This document shows, in pieces, positions 35,168 to 44,582 of a stretch of DNA of 64,000 bases (position 1 is the stretch's first letter; each line of letters begins with the position of its first letter). A program made the translations under genes and the position numbers. The notes below the pieces were generated by a model. It did not search any database. It was given only the letters and a program-made list of their open reading frames with translations, and was not told where the DNA came from. The stretch is from contig NZ_CP173029.1 of NCBI RefSeq assembly GCF_044772865.1, positions 558,001 to 622,000 of the forward strand, given 5' to 3'. Origin of the DNA: Algirhabdus cladophorae. GTDB lineage: Bacteria > Pseudomonadota > Alphaproteobacteria > Rhodobacterales > Rhodobacteraceae.

Positions 35168-36073
35168 ATGCATATTGAATTTCGCCACCTGCGCAGTATC
35201 CAAGCCATTCACCAAGCAGGCGGTGTGGCGCGGGCGGCTGATCAGTTGAACATCACGCAATCTGCCCTGAGCCATCAGATCAAAGGGTTGGAAGATCAGG
35301 CCGGTGTGGATTTGTTTGTGCGCCGTTCGAAACCGTTGAAGCTGTCGGCGGCGGGAATGAAACTGCTGGCTTTGGCCGAGAAAATCCTGCCTGAGGTCGC
35401 GGCCCTTGAGGCAGATTTCGCCGGGCTTCAATCGGGCAAAGCGGGGCGTTTGCACATCGCGATTGAATGCCATGCCTGCTTTGAATGGTTGTTCCCGGTT
35501 TTGGAGGAGTTTCGCAAAGCCTGGCCCGAGGTTGATGTTGATATCCTGCCGGGCCTTGCGTTTGATGCCTTGCCTGCATTGGAGCGCGAAAAAGTCGATG
35601 TGGTTATATCAAGCGATCCAGAGACGTTGCAGGGCATTGATTTTACGCCGCTTTTTGATTACGCGCCCGTTTTTGTGGCCTCCAGCACCCATCCTTTGGC
35701 GCAGAAACCTCATGTCGAGGCCGAGGATTTTCGCGGCCAAACCTTGATCACTTATCCTGTGGATCGCGCCCGTTTGGATGTGTTTTCACAATTGCTGAGT
35801 CCCGCAAAAGTAGAACCCGCTGCGATCCGGCAAGTGGAATTGACGGCGGTGATTTTACTGTTGGTGGCCTCTGATCGTGGGGTGGCGGTTTTGCCAGACT
35901 GGGTCGTGCGCGAGGTGAAATACAATTCCGACTATGTCACGCGCCCCCTGACCAAAGATGGCATAACCCGCAGGCTGTTTGCAGCCACGCGTTCGGACGA
36001 GACAACCAAACCCTATATGTCGCATTTGATCCGCCTTGCCCGCACTGAGGCGGTGAAATTGCAACGCGCCTGA
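35168..36073 (+). CDS. metR: LysR-family regulator of methionine metabolism, MetR-like
   Basis: The ATG at 35168 gives 301 residues starting MHIEFRHLRSIQAIHQAGG, as in MetR. The winged helix-turn-helix covers residues 1-60 (AADQLNITQSALSHQIKGLE). The effector domain contains ECHACFEWLFPVL, typical of MetR (ECHTCFEWL). Its position opposite metF and the MetR box between them support the name. It should bind homocysteine and control metF and itself. Confidence 0.92.
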   Translation: MHIEFRHLRSIQAIHQAGGVARAADQLNITQSALSHQIKGLEDQAGVDLFVRRSKPLKLSAAGMKLLALAEKILPEVAALEADFAGLQSGKAGRLHIAIECHACFEWLFPVLEEFRKAWPEVDVDILPGLAFDALPALEREKVDVVISSDPETLQGIDFTPLFDYAPVFVASSTHPLAQKPHVEAEDFRGQTLITYPVDRARLDVFSQLLSPAKVEPAAIRQVELTAVILLLVASDRGVAVLPDWVVREVKYNSDYVTRPLTKDGITRRLFAATRSDETTKPYMSHLIRLARTEAVKLQRA

Positions 36074-36190
36074 GCAGGATCAATAAGGTCGCACCCAGCG
36101 GCCCCTTGTGCCAAGGCAGAGAGGCCGCTATAGCCGCGCTTTGACCCCCTTACCAAAGCGCGGCACGAGTAACCGCAACGGAGCATCCCG

Positions 36191-36979
36191 ATGGCCCAAA
36201 GTGCAAATATGAACGTGATGATCAAAGCCGCCCGCAAGGCTGGCCGGTCTTTGTTGAAGGATTTTCAAGAAGTTGAGAACCTGCAAGTGGGCACAAAGGG
36301 ACCGGGCGATTTCGTCTCTAAGGCGGATTTCGCTGCCGAAGAAATTATTCGCGAAGAACTGACGCTGGCGCGGCCGACATATGGTTGGCTGGGCGAGGAA
36401 AGCGGTGTGACCGAAGGTGATGATCCGACACGCCGTTGGATCGTGGACCCGTTGGATGGCACGACGAATTTCTTACACGGCATGCCCCATTGGGCCGTAT
36501 CCATCGCGCTGGAACACAAAGGCGAGATCGTGGCTGGCGTTATTTATGATGCGCCCAAGGACGAGTGTTTCTTTGCTGAAAAAGGCCAAGGTGCGTGGAT
36601 GAATGAAAGCCGTCTGCGGGTGTCGGGGCGCAACACAATGATCGAGACTGTGTTTGCTACGGGCCTTCCTTTTGCGGGTCGTGGGGATCTGCCGGACACA
36701 CTCAAGGATTTGGGTCGCATCTTGCCTGTGTGCGCAGGCGTGCGGCGTTGGGGGGCTGCGGCGCTGGATTTGGCCTATGTGGCTGCTGGCCGCTATGACG
36801 GATTTTGGGAACGTCGTTTGCATGCTTGGGATATGGCTGCAGGCTTGGTGATTGTGCGCGAAGCAGGCGGACTGGTCGAGCCATTGCGCAAAGACGGTGA
36901 TATTCTGGCCGATGGCGAAGTGATTTGCGCCGGTGAAGGCATTTTTGATCCGTTTGCCAAGATTATCCGCTCGGCCTGA
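36191..36979 (+). CDS. suhB: Inositol monophosphatase family protein (SuhB)
   Basis: A 262-residue enzyme with the two metal-binding signatures of the family: WIVDPLDGTTNFLHG near 84-98 and the C-terminal WDMAAGLVIVREAGG near 215-230. It dephosphorylates inositol-1-phosphate or related sugars; SuhB also modulates rRNA transcription in enterobacteria. Its gene follows metR after 117 bp. Confidence 0.93.
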   Translation: MAQSANMNVMIKAARKAGRSLLKDFQEVENLQVGTKGPGDFVSKADFAAEEIIREELTLARPTYGWLGEESGVTEGDDPTRRWIVDPLDGTTNFLHGMPHWAVSIALEHKGEIVAGVIYDAPKDECFFAEKGQGAWMNESRLRVSGRNTMIETVFATGLPFAGRGDLPDTLKDLGRILPVCAGVRRWGAAALDLAYVAAGRYDGFWERRLHAWDMAAGLVIVREAGGLVEPLRKDGDILADGEVICAGEGIFDPFAKIIRSA

Positions 36980-37024
36980 CCATTGCCGCAAACCTGCCCT
37001 AGACCTGCCTCTTTTGGGGGGCAG

Positions 37025-37237
37025 ATGGGGTATATGAAAGATTTTACGTCATATTCCGTCCCGCTTGCGCAGTTTTTTCGCGATGAAGATGGGGCCGTCA
37101 CTGTCGACTATGTTGTCGGCGCAGCTGCTGGTGTTTTGCTCAGCGTAACGATCATGCAGCTGGTTGGCGGTAGCACAAAAACCTTCGCGGATGACACGGG
37201 CACGGTTGTTGAAACCCGAGTTGTCGGCGATTTTTAG
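37025..37237 (+). CDS. Flp/Fap-type pilin-like peptide
   Basis: A 70-residue protein from the ATG at 37025 (GGGGGG four bases upstream; the ATG at 37034 is also possible). The segment FRDEDGAVTVDYVVGAAAGVLL resembles Flp pilins, where a cleavage Gly precedes a Glu/Asp-containing hydrophobic helix. One membrane helix is predicted. No tad/cpa genes are adjacent, so it is a solitary copy. Confidence 0.65.
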   Translation: MGYMKDFTSYSVPLAQFFRDEDGAVTVDYVVGAAAGVLLSVTIMQLVGGSTKTFADDTGTVVETRVVGDF

Positions 37238-37248
37238 ATCACTGCGCC

Positions 37249-37620
37249 CTAGCGCGGTGCATCCGACGGGTGGTTGACCCCGTCGACCCAAGGAATCTCG
37301 CCCAAATCGCGGGGATTGATTCCGTTTAAGGCCCCCACATTGACCCCGTATTGGTTAGGATTGGACCGTCTTTGGTGGTGGGTATAGACCCCGCAGGTCT
37401 TACAAAAGTAGTGTTTCGCGGTCTTGGTGTTGAATTGATAAAGTGTCAGGTTCCCTTCGCCTTTTGTGATGGTGATGCCATCCAAAGGGGCGCTGACTGC
37501 AATCGCCCCGCGCCGTCTGCAGAATGAACAATCACAACGCCGTGCAGAATTCAGACCATCGGACAGGTGGATGTTCATTTCTACAGCACCGCAATGGCAG
37601 GTGAGGGTCATCTTGGTCAT
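37249..37620 (-). CDS. GFA (glutathione-dependent formaldehyde-activating-like) zinc protein
   Basis: A 123-residue Mss4-like protein with zinc-binding CHCGAVE, CDCSFCRRRG and FCKTCGVYTHH. The family name comes from a formaldehyde-activating enzyme but most members have no proven function. Its ATG overlaps the rhomboid stop (ATGA at 37617-37620), so it is coupled to it. Confidence 0.9.
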   Translation of the reverse strand: MTKMTLTCHCGAVEMNIHLSDGLNSARRCDCSFCRRRGAIAVSAPLDGITITKGEGNLTLYQFNTKTAKHYFCKTCGVYTHHQRRSNPNQYGVNVGALNGINPRDLGEIPWVDGVNHPSDAPR

Positions 37621-38360
37621 TTGCGACGGACCTTTGGGATAGAGGATCGGCTTAGCTTATAGGTGGCATCGGGATGGGGCGGGTGCATATCTGTGCGCTG
37701 CCAAAACCCGGTGCCGCCTTTGATCATCCAAAGTGGCAAGGTTGCGAGCATCCCCACAACAAAGCCACCAGCATGGGCCCAATAGGCCACACCGCCGCCG
37801 GTCAAAGGGGCGCTGAAGCCGCCGAACAATTGCAAGGCAAACCATGCGCCCAACATCACCCAAGCAGGAACTGGGATGATCCGGAAAATGATGATGAAGA
37901 TAAACAGGATATCGACCTTGGCTTTGGGAAACAGAAGAACATAGCCACCCATCACCGCCGCAATTGCACCCGAGGCGCCAACCGTTGGCACCGTACTGGA
38001 GGGGTCGGCGGCGTAATGGGTTAACCCGGCCAAGATCCCGCAGCCCAAATAAAACCCCAAAAAGCCGACGTGGCCCCATTCGTCTTCCATATTATCGCCG
38101 AAGATCCATAAAAAGAGCATGTTGCCACCCAAGTGCATCAGACCGCCATGCAAAAACATCGACGTGACAAAGCCGTAGTACTGGTTCCCTTGTTGGATCT
38201 GTGCAGGCATCAAAGCCCATGTGTAGAAGAAGTTGTTGATCTCCCTTGGGGTGTCGAACATTGGCCAATAGGCAATGAAAATCAGGATATTAGCGGCCAT
38301 CAACACATAGGTGACGTAGGGCGTGCGTTGGGACGGGTTGTGATCGCGCAAAGGAAACAT
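37617..38360 (-). CDS. Rhomboid-family intramembrane serine protease
   Basis: The ATG at 38358-38360 gives 247 residues and is preceded by a divergent gene 92 bp away. Six to seven membrane helices are visible. Catalytic residues are Ser in VGASGAIAA and His in AYWAHAGGFVVG; the L1-loop region FLHGGLMHLGGNMLFLWIFGDNMED is also conserved. It cleaves membrane-spanning substrates. Coupled to the GFA gene. Confidence 0.93.
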   Translation of the reverse strand: MFPLRDHNPSQRTPYVTYVLMAANILIFIAYWPMFDTPREINNFFYTWALMPAQIQQGNQYYGFVTSMFLHGGLMHLGGNMLFLWIFGDNMEDEWGHVGFLGFYLGCGILAGLTHYAADPSSTVPTVGASGAIAAVMGGYVLLFPKAKVDILFIFIIIFRIIPVPAWVMLGAWFALQLFGGFSAPLTGGGVAYWAHAGGFVVGMLATLPLWMIKGGTGFWQRTDMHPPHPDATYKLSRSSIPKVRRK

Positions 38361-38452
38361 GGGTGCAGCGTTCCTTAACTGGGCCGAGCGGTCAAGGTGC
38401 GACATTGCAAGTTTTCCTTGACCTGCCGTCATTCTGCGCCAGTTTTTTCGCC

Positions 38453-38998
38453 ATGAAATATGCGATTGCCTTTTGGGCCTGCATGGGTCCCTTTGCCGCC
38501 GTGCCTGCGTGGGCTGATATGTGCCCGGCAGTGCCTGATACCTCTGCCGCGCAGGCTGAAATCTTGCTGAAAATCCAGTCTGCCCCGTCAGAGCGGGACG
38601 CACGTCCTTTGGCGGCTGCCATGTGGGCGATTTGGGCAAAAGCCCCTGATGCGGCCAGCCAAGAACTGCTGGACACGGGGATGGAACGGTTGCGGATCTC
38701 GGATTTTGGTGGGGCAATTGTAGCCTTGGATGCCCTCGTGGAATACTGTCCGGCCTATGCAGAGGGCTATAATCAACGGGCGTTTGTGAATTTTTTGCAA
38801 AACAAGTTCGAGCCTGCCTTGGTGGATCTGGACAAGGCGATTGCGCGCAACCCGACCCATGTGGCCGCGATTGCAGGCAAGGCGCTGACCCTGATTGGAA
38901 TGGGCCGAGAGGATGATGCCCAAGAGGTGCTGCGCGAGGCTTTGGATCTGAACCCGTGGCTTTCTGAGCGAAGGCTGCTGAAAGGCACAGACCTATAG
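38453..38998 (+). CDS. Periplasmic tetratricopeptide repeat protein
   Basis: A 181-residue protein with a signal peptide ending near PAWA-DMCP. Three to four TPR-like helical pairs follow (GGAIVALDALVEYCPAYAEGYNQRA, then KFEPALVDLDKAIARNPTHVAAI). Likely a periplasmic scaffold. It is divergent from the rhomboid protease. Confidence 0.85.
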   Translation: MKYAIAFWACMGPFAAVPAWADMCPAVPDTSAAQAEILLKIQSAPSERDARPLAAAMWAIWAKAPDAASQELLDTGMERLRISDFGGAIVALDALVEYCPAYAEGYNQRAFVNFLQNKFEPALVDLDKAIARNPTHVAAIAGKALTLIGMGREDDAQEVLREALDLNPWLSERRLLKGTDL

Positions 38999-39090
38999 GA
39001 CGCGCTTTTGCGCAGCCATTAATCTAAAAACGCTTGAGGCCGTGGGCCAAACCGCTTAGGCAAACCTTGGTTGTGATCGCAACACGGGTT

Positions 39091-39176
39091 GCGGGCGTGA
39101 TGGAATGGTAGACATACCAGACTTAAAATCTGGAGGGCGTATGCCCGTGTGGGTTCGAGTCCCACCGCCCGCACCA
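39091..39176 (+). tRNA. tRNA-Leu (anticodon TAA)
   Basis: An 86-nt sequence with acceptor stem GCGGGCG/CGCCCGC, anticodon arm CAGACTTAAAATCTG (TAA), a long variable arm GAGGGCGTATGCCCGT typical of class II tRNAs, T arm GGGTTCGAGTCCC, and encoded CCA. Confidence 0.97.
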
Positions 39177-39382
39177 CTTTCCTTACTGTTTTGAGGTTGT
39201 CACGGGGGCTGGCTCCCTTGACAGTTTCTTTTGCAATAGAGCCGCGCAATCCTTTAAGGATGTTTCATTATTAAACATTTTTTTTTCAAGGAGACTCCAT
39301 TTTGCATTGTTCCAGTCAACCGGTGTTGCTTGAGACTACGATCGCGGCAGTCTTGTTAAAGGCCCCGTAGGAGACTACCGCG

Positions 39383-41590
39383 GTGGGGCACAAAAAGCAG
39401 GCGAATTGGGTCTTGTTGGCCATTGGCCTTGCGGTGACAGCAGTCATGATCGCGGTGTCTGGGATGGATACTGGCGCGGTCAATCGCGCGCGCGATACGG
39501 TTTATGACGGGTTTTTGCGTTCTGCGCCAAGGCCTTATGATCCCGCTGTTCCAGTTCATGTTGTTGATATCGACGAGGCCGCTTTGCAGGTTTATGGGCA
39601 GTGGCCTTGGCCGCGTCCCTATTTGGCGACACTGACAGACAAGTTGTTTGATCATGGCGCAGTGGTCGTTGGTTACGATGTGCTGTTTGTCGAACCGGAT
39701 AGAACGGCCAGCATCCTTGGCCCCGTGCCAGATGCCGGAAGCGGTGCCGCCTTGGCAGCCCCGATTGCGCCGCCCGACGGTCATGATGCACGATTTGCCC
39801 AAGCGTTACAAAGGGGCCCAACGGTTTTGGGGATTGCGGGCGCGCCGAAAGGTGTGGCGCCGGAGGTGCGGGCGGGTGTGTCCCTTAGTGGGGCATTGTC
39901 GCAGGGTGTTTTGACCGGGTATCCCGGCGCATTGCAAAATCTGGATGTGCTGACCCAAGCGGCCAGTGGCATCGGATCTGTCAGCCTTGGGCGGCTGGAC
40001 GATGGTATTGTGCGCACGGTTCCGGCGATCACGGATATTGGCGGGCAGCTGGTGCCTGCCTTTGCGCTAGAGCTGTTGCGCGTGGCCCAAGACGCAGGTG
40101 GCTATGTTCTGAAAACCACAAAAGCCTCGGGCGAAGTGGGGTCCGGCGTGGCACGCCCCGTGGCCCTTCGCGTGGGCGGGGCGGAAATCCCCTTGTCGGC
40201 ACAGGGTCATATACGGGTCAACTATGCAGGCTCTGCGGTGCGCCCTGTCACTTCGGCTGCGTCGATATTACAAACCCAAGGCATCGATCCGGCCTTGGCG
40301 CAGGCGATATCGGGTAAAATCATCCTCGTTGGGTCGTCTGCGCAAGCGCTGTTTGATATCCGCGCCACGCCACTGGAGGAACAAATACCCGGCGTTTTCG
40401 TTCACGCCGAAATCATCGAACAAGTGGTCGCAGGGCGCTATATCACAGCACCTGATTGGGCGCGCGGCGCCGAAGTTCTGGCGATTGCCTTGATTGGCTT
40501 GCTGGTCACACTGGCCTTGATCCGGGATCGTCCGCTGATCGCCGTGGGTGCGGCAGTTGCCTGTGGTGGAGCGTGCTTTGCCGGGGCCAGTTGGGCCTTT
40601 GCGACCCAAGGGCAATTGTTGAACCCTGTGTTCCCGATCTTAACGGCGTTTTTGATCCTCATTCCCGGGGCCAGTCTGGGCATTTTGATGAAGGAACGGG
40701 CGCGGGCGGCCGTGCGGGCCAGGTTTTCCTATTTTCTCCCCCCCGGTTTGGTGGATGAGATCGCGGATGATCCCAGTGCGACCCTGACGCCGCAGGGGGC
40801 TGTGCGGGATTTGACGATCCTTTTTGCGGATATGCGCCAGTTCACAAACCTGACCGAAAAGATGTCACCGGATGATGTGGTGCGCTATGTGAACGTGTTT
40901 TTGGGGACGGTAAGCGACGCATTGGTGGCCTCGGGGGGGACAATTGACAAGTTTATGGGCGACGCGGTTATGGCCTTTTGGAACGCGCCCATTGAAACAG
41001 AAAACCACCAAGCCGCAGCATTGGGCGCGATTTCGGCGGTGGAAGACGCCATTGCCCAGATCAATGCCGATTTGCCTGCCCAAGGCCTGCCGCAGATCGA
41101 CGTGGCGATTGGGGTCAACACAGGGCCTGCGTCAGTTGGATTAATGGGGTCAAAGGATCGGTTGTCGTATACCTGCGTGGGTGACAGCGTGACTTTGGCT
41201 GCGCGGTTGGAGGGGCTGACGCGGATCTACGGCGTGTCCAATTGCGTGTCGGGCAGCACCCTTGCGCATTTGCCAGATGCGCTGTTGGGGATCACTTTGG
41301 ACGTTGTGGCCGTCAAAGGACGCGATGCAGCAGAACCGGTTTTCACTGTGGTTGGAAATACGCCTGACACTCGATCAATAGCGCAGGCCGTCGAGGCAGC
41401 GCGCGCTGCCTACCTTGCGCAAAACTGGGATCTGGCGGCCAGTGCGTTTCAAACCCTGAGCGAGATGTCCTTGAATGGGCGCTCCTTGGCCACGCTTGCC
41501 GCGCTTTACCTAGAGCGGATTGACGGCTTTCGCGCGGATCCCCCGGCCTCGGATTGGACTGGGACGGCGCAGGCCACAGCCAAACGGTAG
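39383..41590 (+). CDS. CHASE2-domain adenylate/guanylate cyclase
   Basis: A 735-residue class III cyclase. A GTG start at 39383 has AGGAG nine bases upstream. An N-terminal membrane helix (about 7-27) is followed by a periplasmic CHASE2 sensor (about 40-330), three membrane helices (about 360-435) and a cytoplasmic cyclase domain (475-650). The domain shows metal Asp in LFADMRQF and DKFMGDAVMAFW and GDSVTLAARLEG in the substrate region. It is followed after 73 bp by an outer-membrane protein and a FecR-domain gene, a combination that looks like a sensing and output operon. Confidence 0.92.
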   Translation: MGHKKQANWVLLAIGLAVTAVMIAVSGMDTGAVNRARDTVYDGFLRSAPRPYDPAVPVHVVDIDEAALQVYGQWPWPRPYLATLTDKLFDHGAVVVGYDVLFVEPDRTASILGPVPDAGSGAALAAPIAPPDGHDARFAQALQRGPTVLGIAGAPKGVAPEVRAGVSLSGALSQGVLTGYPGALQNLDVLTQAASGIGSVSLGRLDDGIVRTVPAITDIGGQLVPAFALELLRVAQDAGGYVLKTTKASGEVGSGVARPVALRVGGAEIPLSAQGHIRVNYAGSAVRPVTSAASILQTQGIDPALAQAISGKIILVGSSAQALFDIRATPLEEQIPGVFVHAEIIEQVVAGRYITAPDWARGAEVLAIALIGLLVTLALIRDRPLIAVGAAVACGGACFAGASWAFATQGQLLNPVFPILTAFLILIPGASLGILMKERARAAVRARFSYFLPPGLVDEIADDPSATLTPQGAVRDLTILFADMRQFTNLTEKMSPDDVVRYVNVFLGTVSDALVASGGTIDKFMGDAVMAFWNAPIETENHQAAALGAISAVEDAIAQINADLPAQGLPQIDVAIGVNTGPASVGLMGSKDRLSYTCVGDSVTLAARLEGLTRIYGVSNCVSGSTLAHLPDALLGITLDVVAVKGRDAAEPVFTVVGNTPDTRSIAQAVEAARAAYLAQNWDLAASAFQTLSEMSLNGRSLATLAALYLERIDGFRADPPASDWTGTAQATAKR

Positions 41591-41663
41591 CGTCGTTAAC
41601 TTTCTTGCCTTTGACGGACAGATCGGTAATCCTGTTTCCATTATACGACTAAGGATTTTAAAT

Positions 41664-42860
41664 TTGACCATTCGACCAATCGTTTTTCAACGGGGTATCT
41701 GGGCTGTGGCGACGTCACTTGCCTGCTTGGTAATCCCGACGCAAGGGCACGCCCAAGACACGCGCGCCGCTTTGTTTCAACAAATGCTCGCCGCACCTGG
41801 AGACACCCAAGCGATGTTGGCTTTTGCCAAGGCAGCCACCGTTGATCGGGATTATGAGGCCGTTGTCTCCACCCTCGAACGCCTCTTGGATATCGAGCCC
41901 GACAATGCCGAAGCGCGGTTTGAGTTGGGCGTGGCCTATTATGCGCTGGGCAGTTACGAGCTGGCGCAATTCCATTTCAACGCGGTCCGGGAACAAAATC
42001 CAAGCGCAGTGCGCGCCCAGCAAATTGACGGGTATTTGAACCGGATCGACGGCCGCAACGGTCAAAACGGCCTAAGTGGAGAGATCGCTGTGGGTGCGGC
42101 CCACAGTGACGATGGCGGCTTGGGTGTCGTACGCGGAAATCTCCGCTGGTCGGTGGATTTGGGGCAATCGGATGATCACACGTGGCAAACGGATCTAAGG
42201 GCCAGCGCCTATTCCGGCGACGATGATCTTTCGACATCGCGCTTTAGTCTGCGCACAGGCCCACGTTTTTCTGTAGATGGATTGGCGTTTGGAGTGCGGT
42301 TGCGGCCTTATGTCGAGGCTGAACAGATTTCCGATAGTGATGGGAATGACTACACGACCCTCAGTTTCGGTGCCCAGTACTTCAACGCCCATAGCGCCCA
42401 ATGGAGCAGCTTTGCCGACCTCAAATTTGGGTCAATCGATGGGTCTGATGGGGCAAGTGACGGATCGTTTACGGCCTTGGCTATTGGCACCAGTTACACA
42501 CCATCGCGGGCCACACGCATCCGGCTGACGGCATTTTATTCGGATTTTGATACCGACACAGATAGCGAATCCTATTCCCGCAAGGGCCTGCGCGCCGACA
42601 TCAAACATGCGTTTTCAGGTGCTGCGTTTGGGGCCAACCGCCCGTCGATTGGAACAGCCTATATCCAGCATTCGATGGTGGATTATTCATCGATTGATCG
42701 TGAGGATGATATCACCAGCGTTGGGGTGTCGTATCGGCAGTTTTTGCGTGGTGATGTGTTTGTGGAATTGGGGGCGCGGTATGTGAACCGCTCGTCGTCG
42801 GAGTCAGGGCGCGATACGTCCACGCCAATTGTCAGTCTCATGATCGGGAGTGAATTCTAA
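41664..42860 (+). CDS. TPR plus beta-barrel outer-membrane protein
   Basis: A TTG at 41664 preceded by AAGGA gives 398 residues. The N-terminus is a signal peptide ending near QGHA-QDTR. Residues 35-120 form TPR-like repeats (EPDNAEARFELGVAYYALGSYELAQFHF); residues 135-398 are alternating beta strands ending in Phe (SLMIGSEF), as in outer-membrane barrels. The layout is similar to DUF560/Slam-like proteins, which combine periplasmic TPRs and a barrel to help lipoprotein or protein surfacing; that equivalence is not proven. Its TAA overlaps the ATG of the FecR gene. Confidence 0.8.
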   Translation: MTIRPIVFQRGIWAVATSLACLVIPTQGHAQDTRAALFQQMLAAPGDTQAMLAFAKAATVDRDYEAVVSTLERLLDIEPDNAEARFELGVAYYALGSYELAQFHFNAVREQNPSAVRAQQIDGYLNRIDGRNGQNGLSGEIAVGAAHSDDGGLGVVRGNLRWSVDLGQSDDHTWQTDLRASAYSGDDDLSTSRFSLRTGPRFSVDGLAFGVRLRPYVEAEQISDSDGNDYTTLSFGAQYFNAHSAQWSSFADLKFGSIDGSDGASDGSFTALAIGTSYTPSRATRIRLTAFYSDFDTDTDSESYSRKGLRADIKHAFSGAAFGANRPSIGTAYIQHSMVDYSSIDREDDITSVGVSYRQFLRGDVFVELGARYVNRSSSESGRDTSTPIVSLMIGSEF

Positions 42861-43750
42861 TGCGGTGGACCTTTCAAAAACTCTCGACTGTTTGCGCCTT
42901 AGCGGTATGTTTTAGCGCGACTTTGCCTACGGCGGTGTCAGCGCAGGATATCGGAACGGTGGCCTCGCTCACGCCTCAAATGCAGGGGCAACTTGCAGGT
43001 GCTGCGCCCACGCGGTTGCGGGTTGGCAGCACGGTTGTTGCGGATCAAACCATCATCACTGGCTCCCGCGGCCGGGGTCAATTGCTGTTTGTGGATGAGA
43101 CTACGCTGAGTGTTGCGCCGCAAAGTCGGATCACGTTGGATCGGTTCATTTATGATCCAAATCGAGGTGCGGGCGAGATTGGGCTGTCCTTGGCCCGCGG
43201 TGCGCTGCGGTTCATCGGTGGCAAGGCGACAGACCGCCAGCCCGCAGAGATTGTAACGCCCACTGGTACCATCAGTATTCGCGGCAGTTCGGCCTTGGTT
43301 GTGATCCAAAACGGTCAGACCTTTGTGGTTTTTGTGGCCGGTGAACGGCTGTGTTTTGCGGTTGCAAACGGCAAACGGTCCTGCACCAACCGGCGGGGTG
43401 GCGTGCTCAGCGAAGATGGATATCTGGGTAAGATCTCGCAGCCGACCTTGGCTGGCTTTTTGGCGCGGATTGATGGGGCCACTGTGCCTGCCGGATCAAA
43501 TCGGCAGGCTGGCAGCGGCATTGATGGGCAAAACCCAAACAACCGAAATCCCCTGTCGACCAACGGTGAAAGTTACGATGAAAACGGGCCTGATGCGCCG
43601 TTTGATACTCTGACAGTTGAGGGCATTTTGTCCGCAGATCCGATGGCGCCTGATCCAGTTGCTGATCCTCTTCCTGAACCGGTCGAACAAGAGCCGGTGG
43701 AAGAAGAAGAGGAAGAAGAGGAACCCATTGGTCGGGAAATTGGTTTTTGA
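42860..43750 (+). CDS. FecR-domain periplasmic protein
   Basis: A 296-residue protein with signal peptide ending near VSA-QDIGT. A FecR/beta-helix domain runs from about 45 to 150 (VVADQTIITGSRGRGQLLFVDETTLSVAP and VTPTGTISIRGSSALV). A proline/glutamate-rich tail with EEEEEEEE-like sequence (about 270-290) follows. FecR domains of this stand-alone type bind periplasmic ligands or polysaccharides; the gene is coupled to the barrel protein (TAATG). Confidence 0.85.
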   Translation: MRWTFQKLSTVCALAVCFSATLPTAVSAQDIGTVASLTPQMQGQLAGAAPTRLRVGSTVVADQTIITGSRGRGQLLFVDETTLSVAPQSRITLDRFIYDPNRGAGEIGLSLARGALRFIGGKATDRQPAEIVTPTGTISIRGSSALVVIQNGQTFVVFVAGERLCFAVANGKRSCTNRRGGVLSEDGYLGKISQPTLAGFLARIDGATVPAGSNRQAGSGIDGQNPNNRNPLSTNGESYDENGPDAPFDTLTVEGILSADPMAPDPVADPLPEPVEQEPVEEEEEEEEPIGREIGF

Positions 43751-43769
43751 GCCAGACCGCGTGGGACGC

Positions 43770-44477
43770 CTATTGATCCGGCGTTTGGTTTGAAAATGGC
43801 GCTGATTGCGGCGTGATATCAGGCGTGCTGACGGCTAGTTTTCGAGCGATATCTTTGTTGAACAAGGCACTCAGCGCGTTCGATAATTGGGGCGCGCTGC
43901 GCATTTGTGCCTTCAATTTTTGCCTGTTCCATTGGACAAAAGTGGTGCCTTGCGGAACGATCACATCCGCACTGGCAGGACCCTCTATGAGGAATGATAT
44001 TTCGCCTACAAAATTGCCCTCCGGGATCACACTTTCTAAGCCGTTTCGGCGCAAAATCGCATTACCCGAGGCAATGAGAAAGAGGTGATCGAGGGTGCCA
44101 CCCTTACGGGAAATCTGGATGGGTTGATCAGCAGTCGTCCAACTTGCACGTTTCATGATTTTACGAAATTGGCCGGGATTCAATGTTGGAAAGTGCTGAT
44201 ACAAGGCGACCATTTGGGGCGACATGCCGTAGGTCGTGCGTTCCATCAAAATGATGCCGATGACAAAAAGATTGGCGGCGCCGATGACCAGACTGGCCCA
44301 AATGGCATCCCATAGGGGGGTATCCGACACAAAATAATAGTAGATGATGTAGAAAACGGTGCCGATCAGGACCAACAGACGCAGCATCAACTCGTTACGT
44401 GTCAGCAGACCAAGAACGTAACACAAGAGCGCAAGCTGGACAAAAACGCCGGTTGAAAAGAAGTAGCTGAAGTCCAT
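43770..44477 (-). CDS. Membrane protein with a cyclic-nucleotide-binding domain (Popeye-like)
   Basis: A 235-residue protein from the ATG at 44477. Three membrane helices occupy about 8-90, then a cytoplasmic cNMP-binding-like domain with GNFVGEISFLIEGPASADVIVPQGTTFVQW, whose GE/PxA arrangement matches the phosphate-binding cassette. The architecture resembles Popeye proteins. It converges on the CHASE2 cyclase operon. A role as sensor of the product of that cyclase is an attractive but unproven inference. Confidence 0.83.
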   Translation of the reverse strand: MDFSYFFSTGVFVQLALLCYVLGLLTRNELMLRLLVLIGTVFYIIYYYFVSDTPLWDAIWASLVIGAANLFVIGIILMERTTYGMSPQMVALYQHFPTLNPGQFRKIMKRASWTTADQPIQISRKGGTLDHLFLIASGNAILRRNGLESVIPEGNFVGEISFLIEGPASADVIVPQGTTFVQWNRQKLKAQMRSAPQLSNALSALFNKDIARKLAVSTPDITPQSAPFSNQTPDQ

Positions 44478-44582
44478 TTTGCCCAATATTAATGCCGTGT
44501 TTGCTGCAGGCCTAGAGAAAATCAGAAAATGTGGTGCGAGGCTACATATTCTTTCGTTTGAGCCTTTGGGTGCGGCCTTGGG

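Noticed and set aside
39019..39249. 76-residue minus frame containing VGLEPTRAYALQ
   Set aside because: It is the antisense of tRNA-Leu, a well-known annotation artefact.
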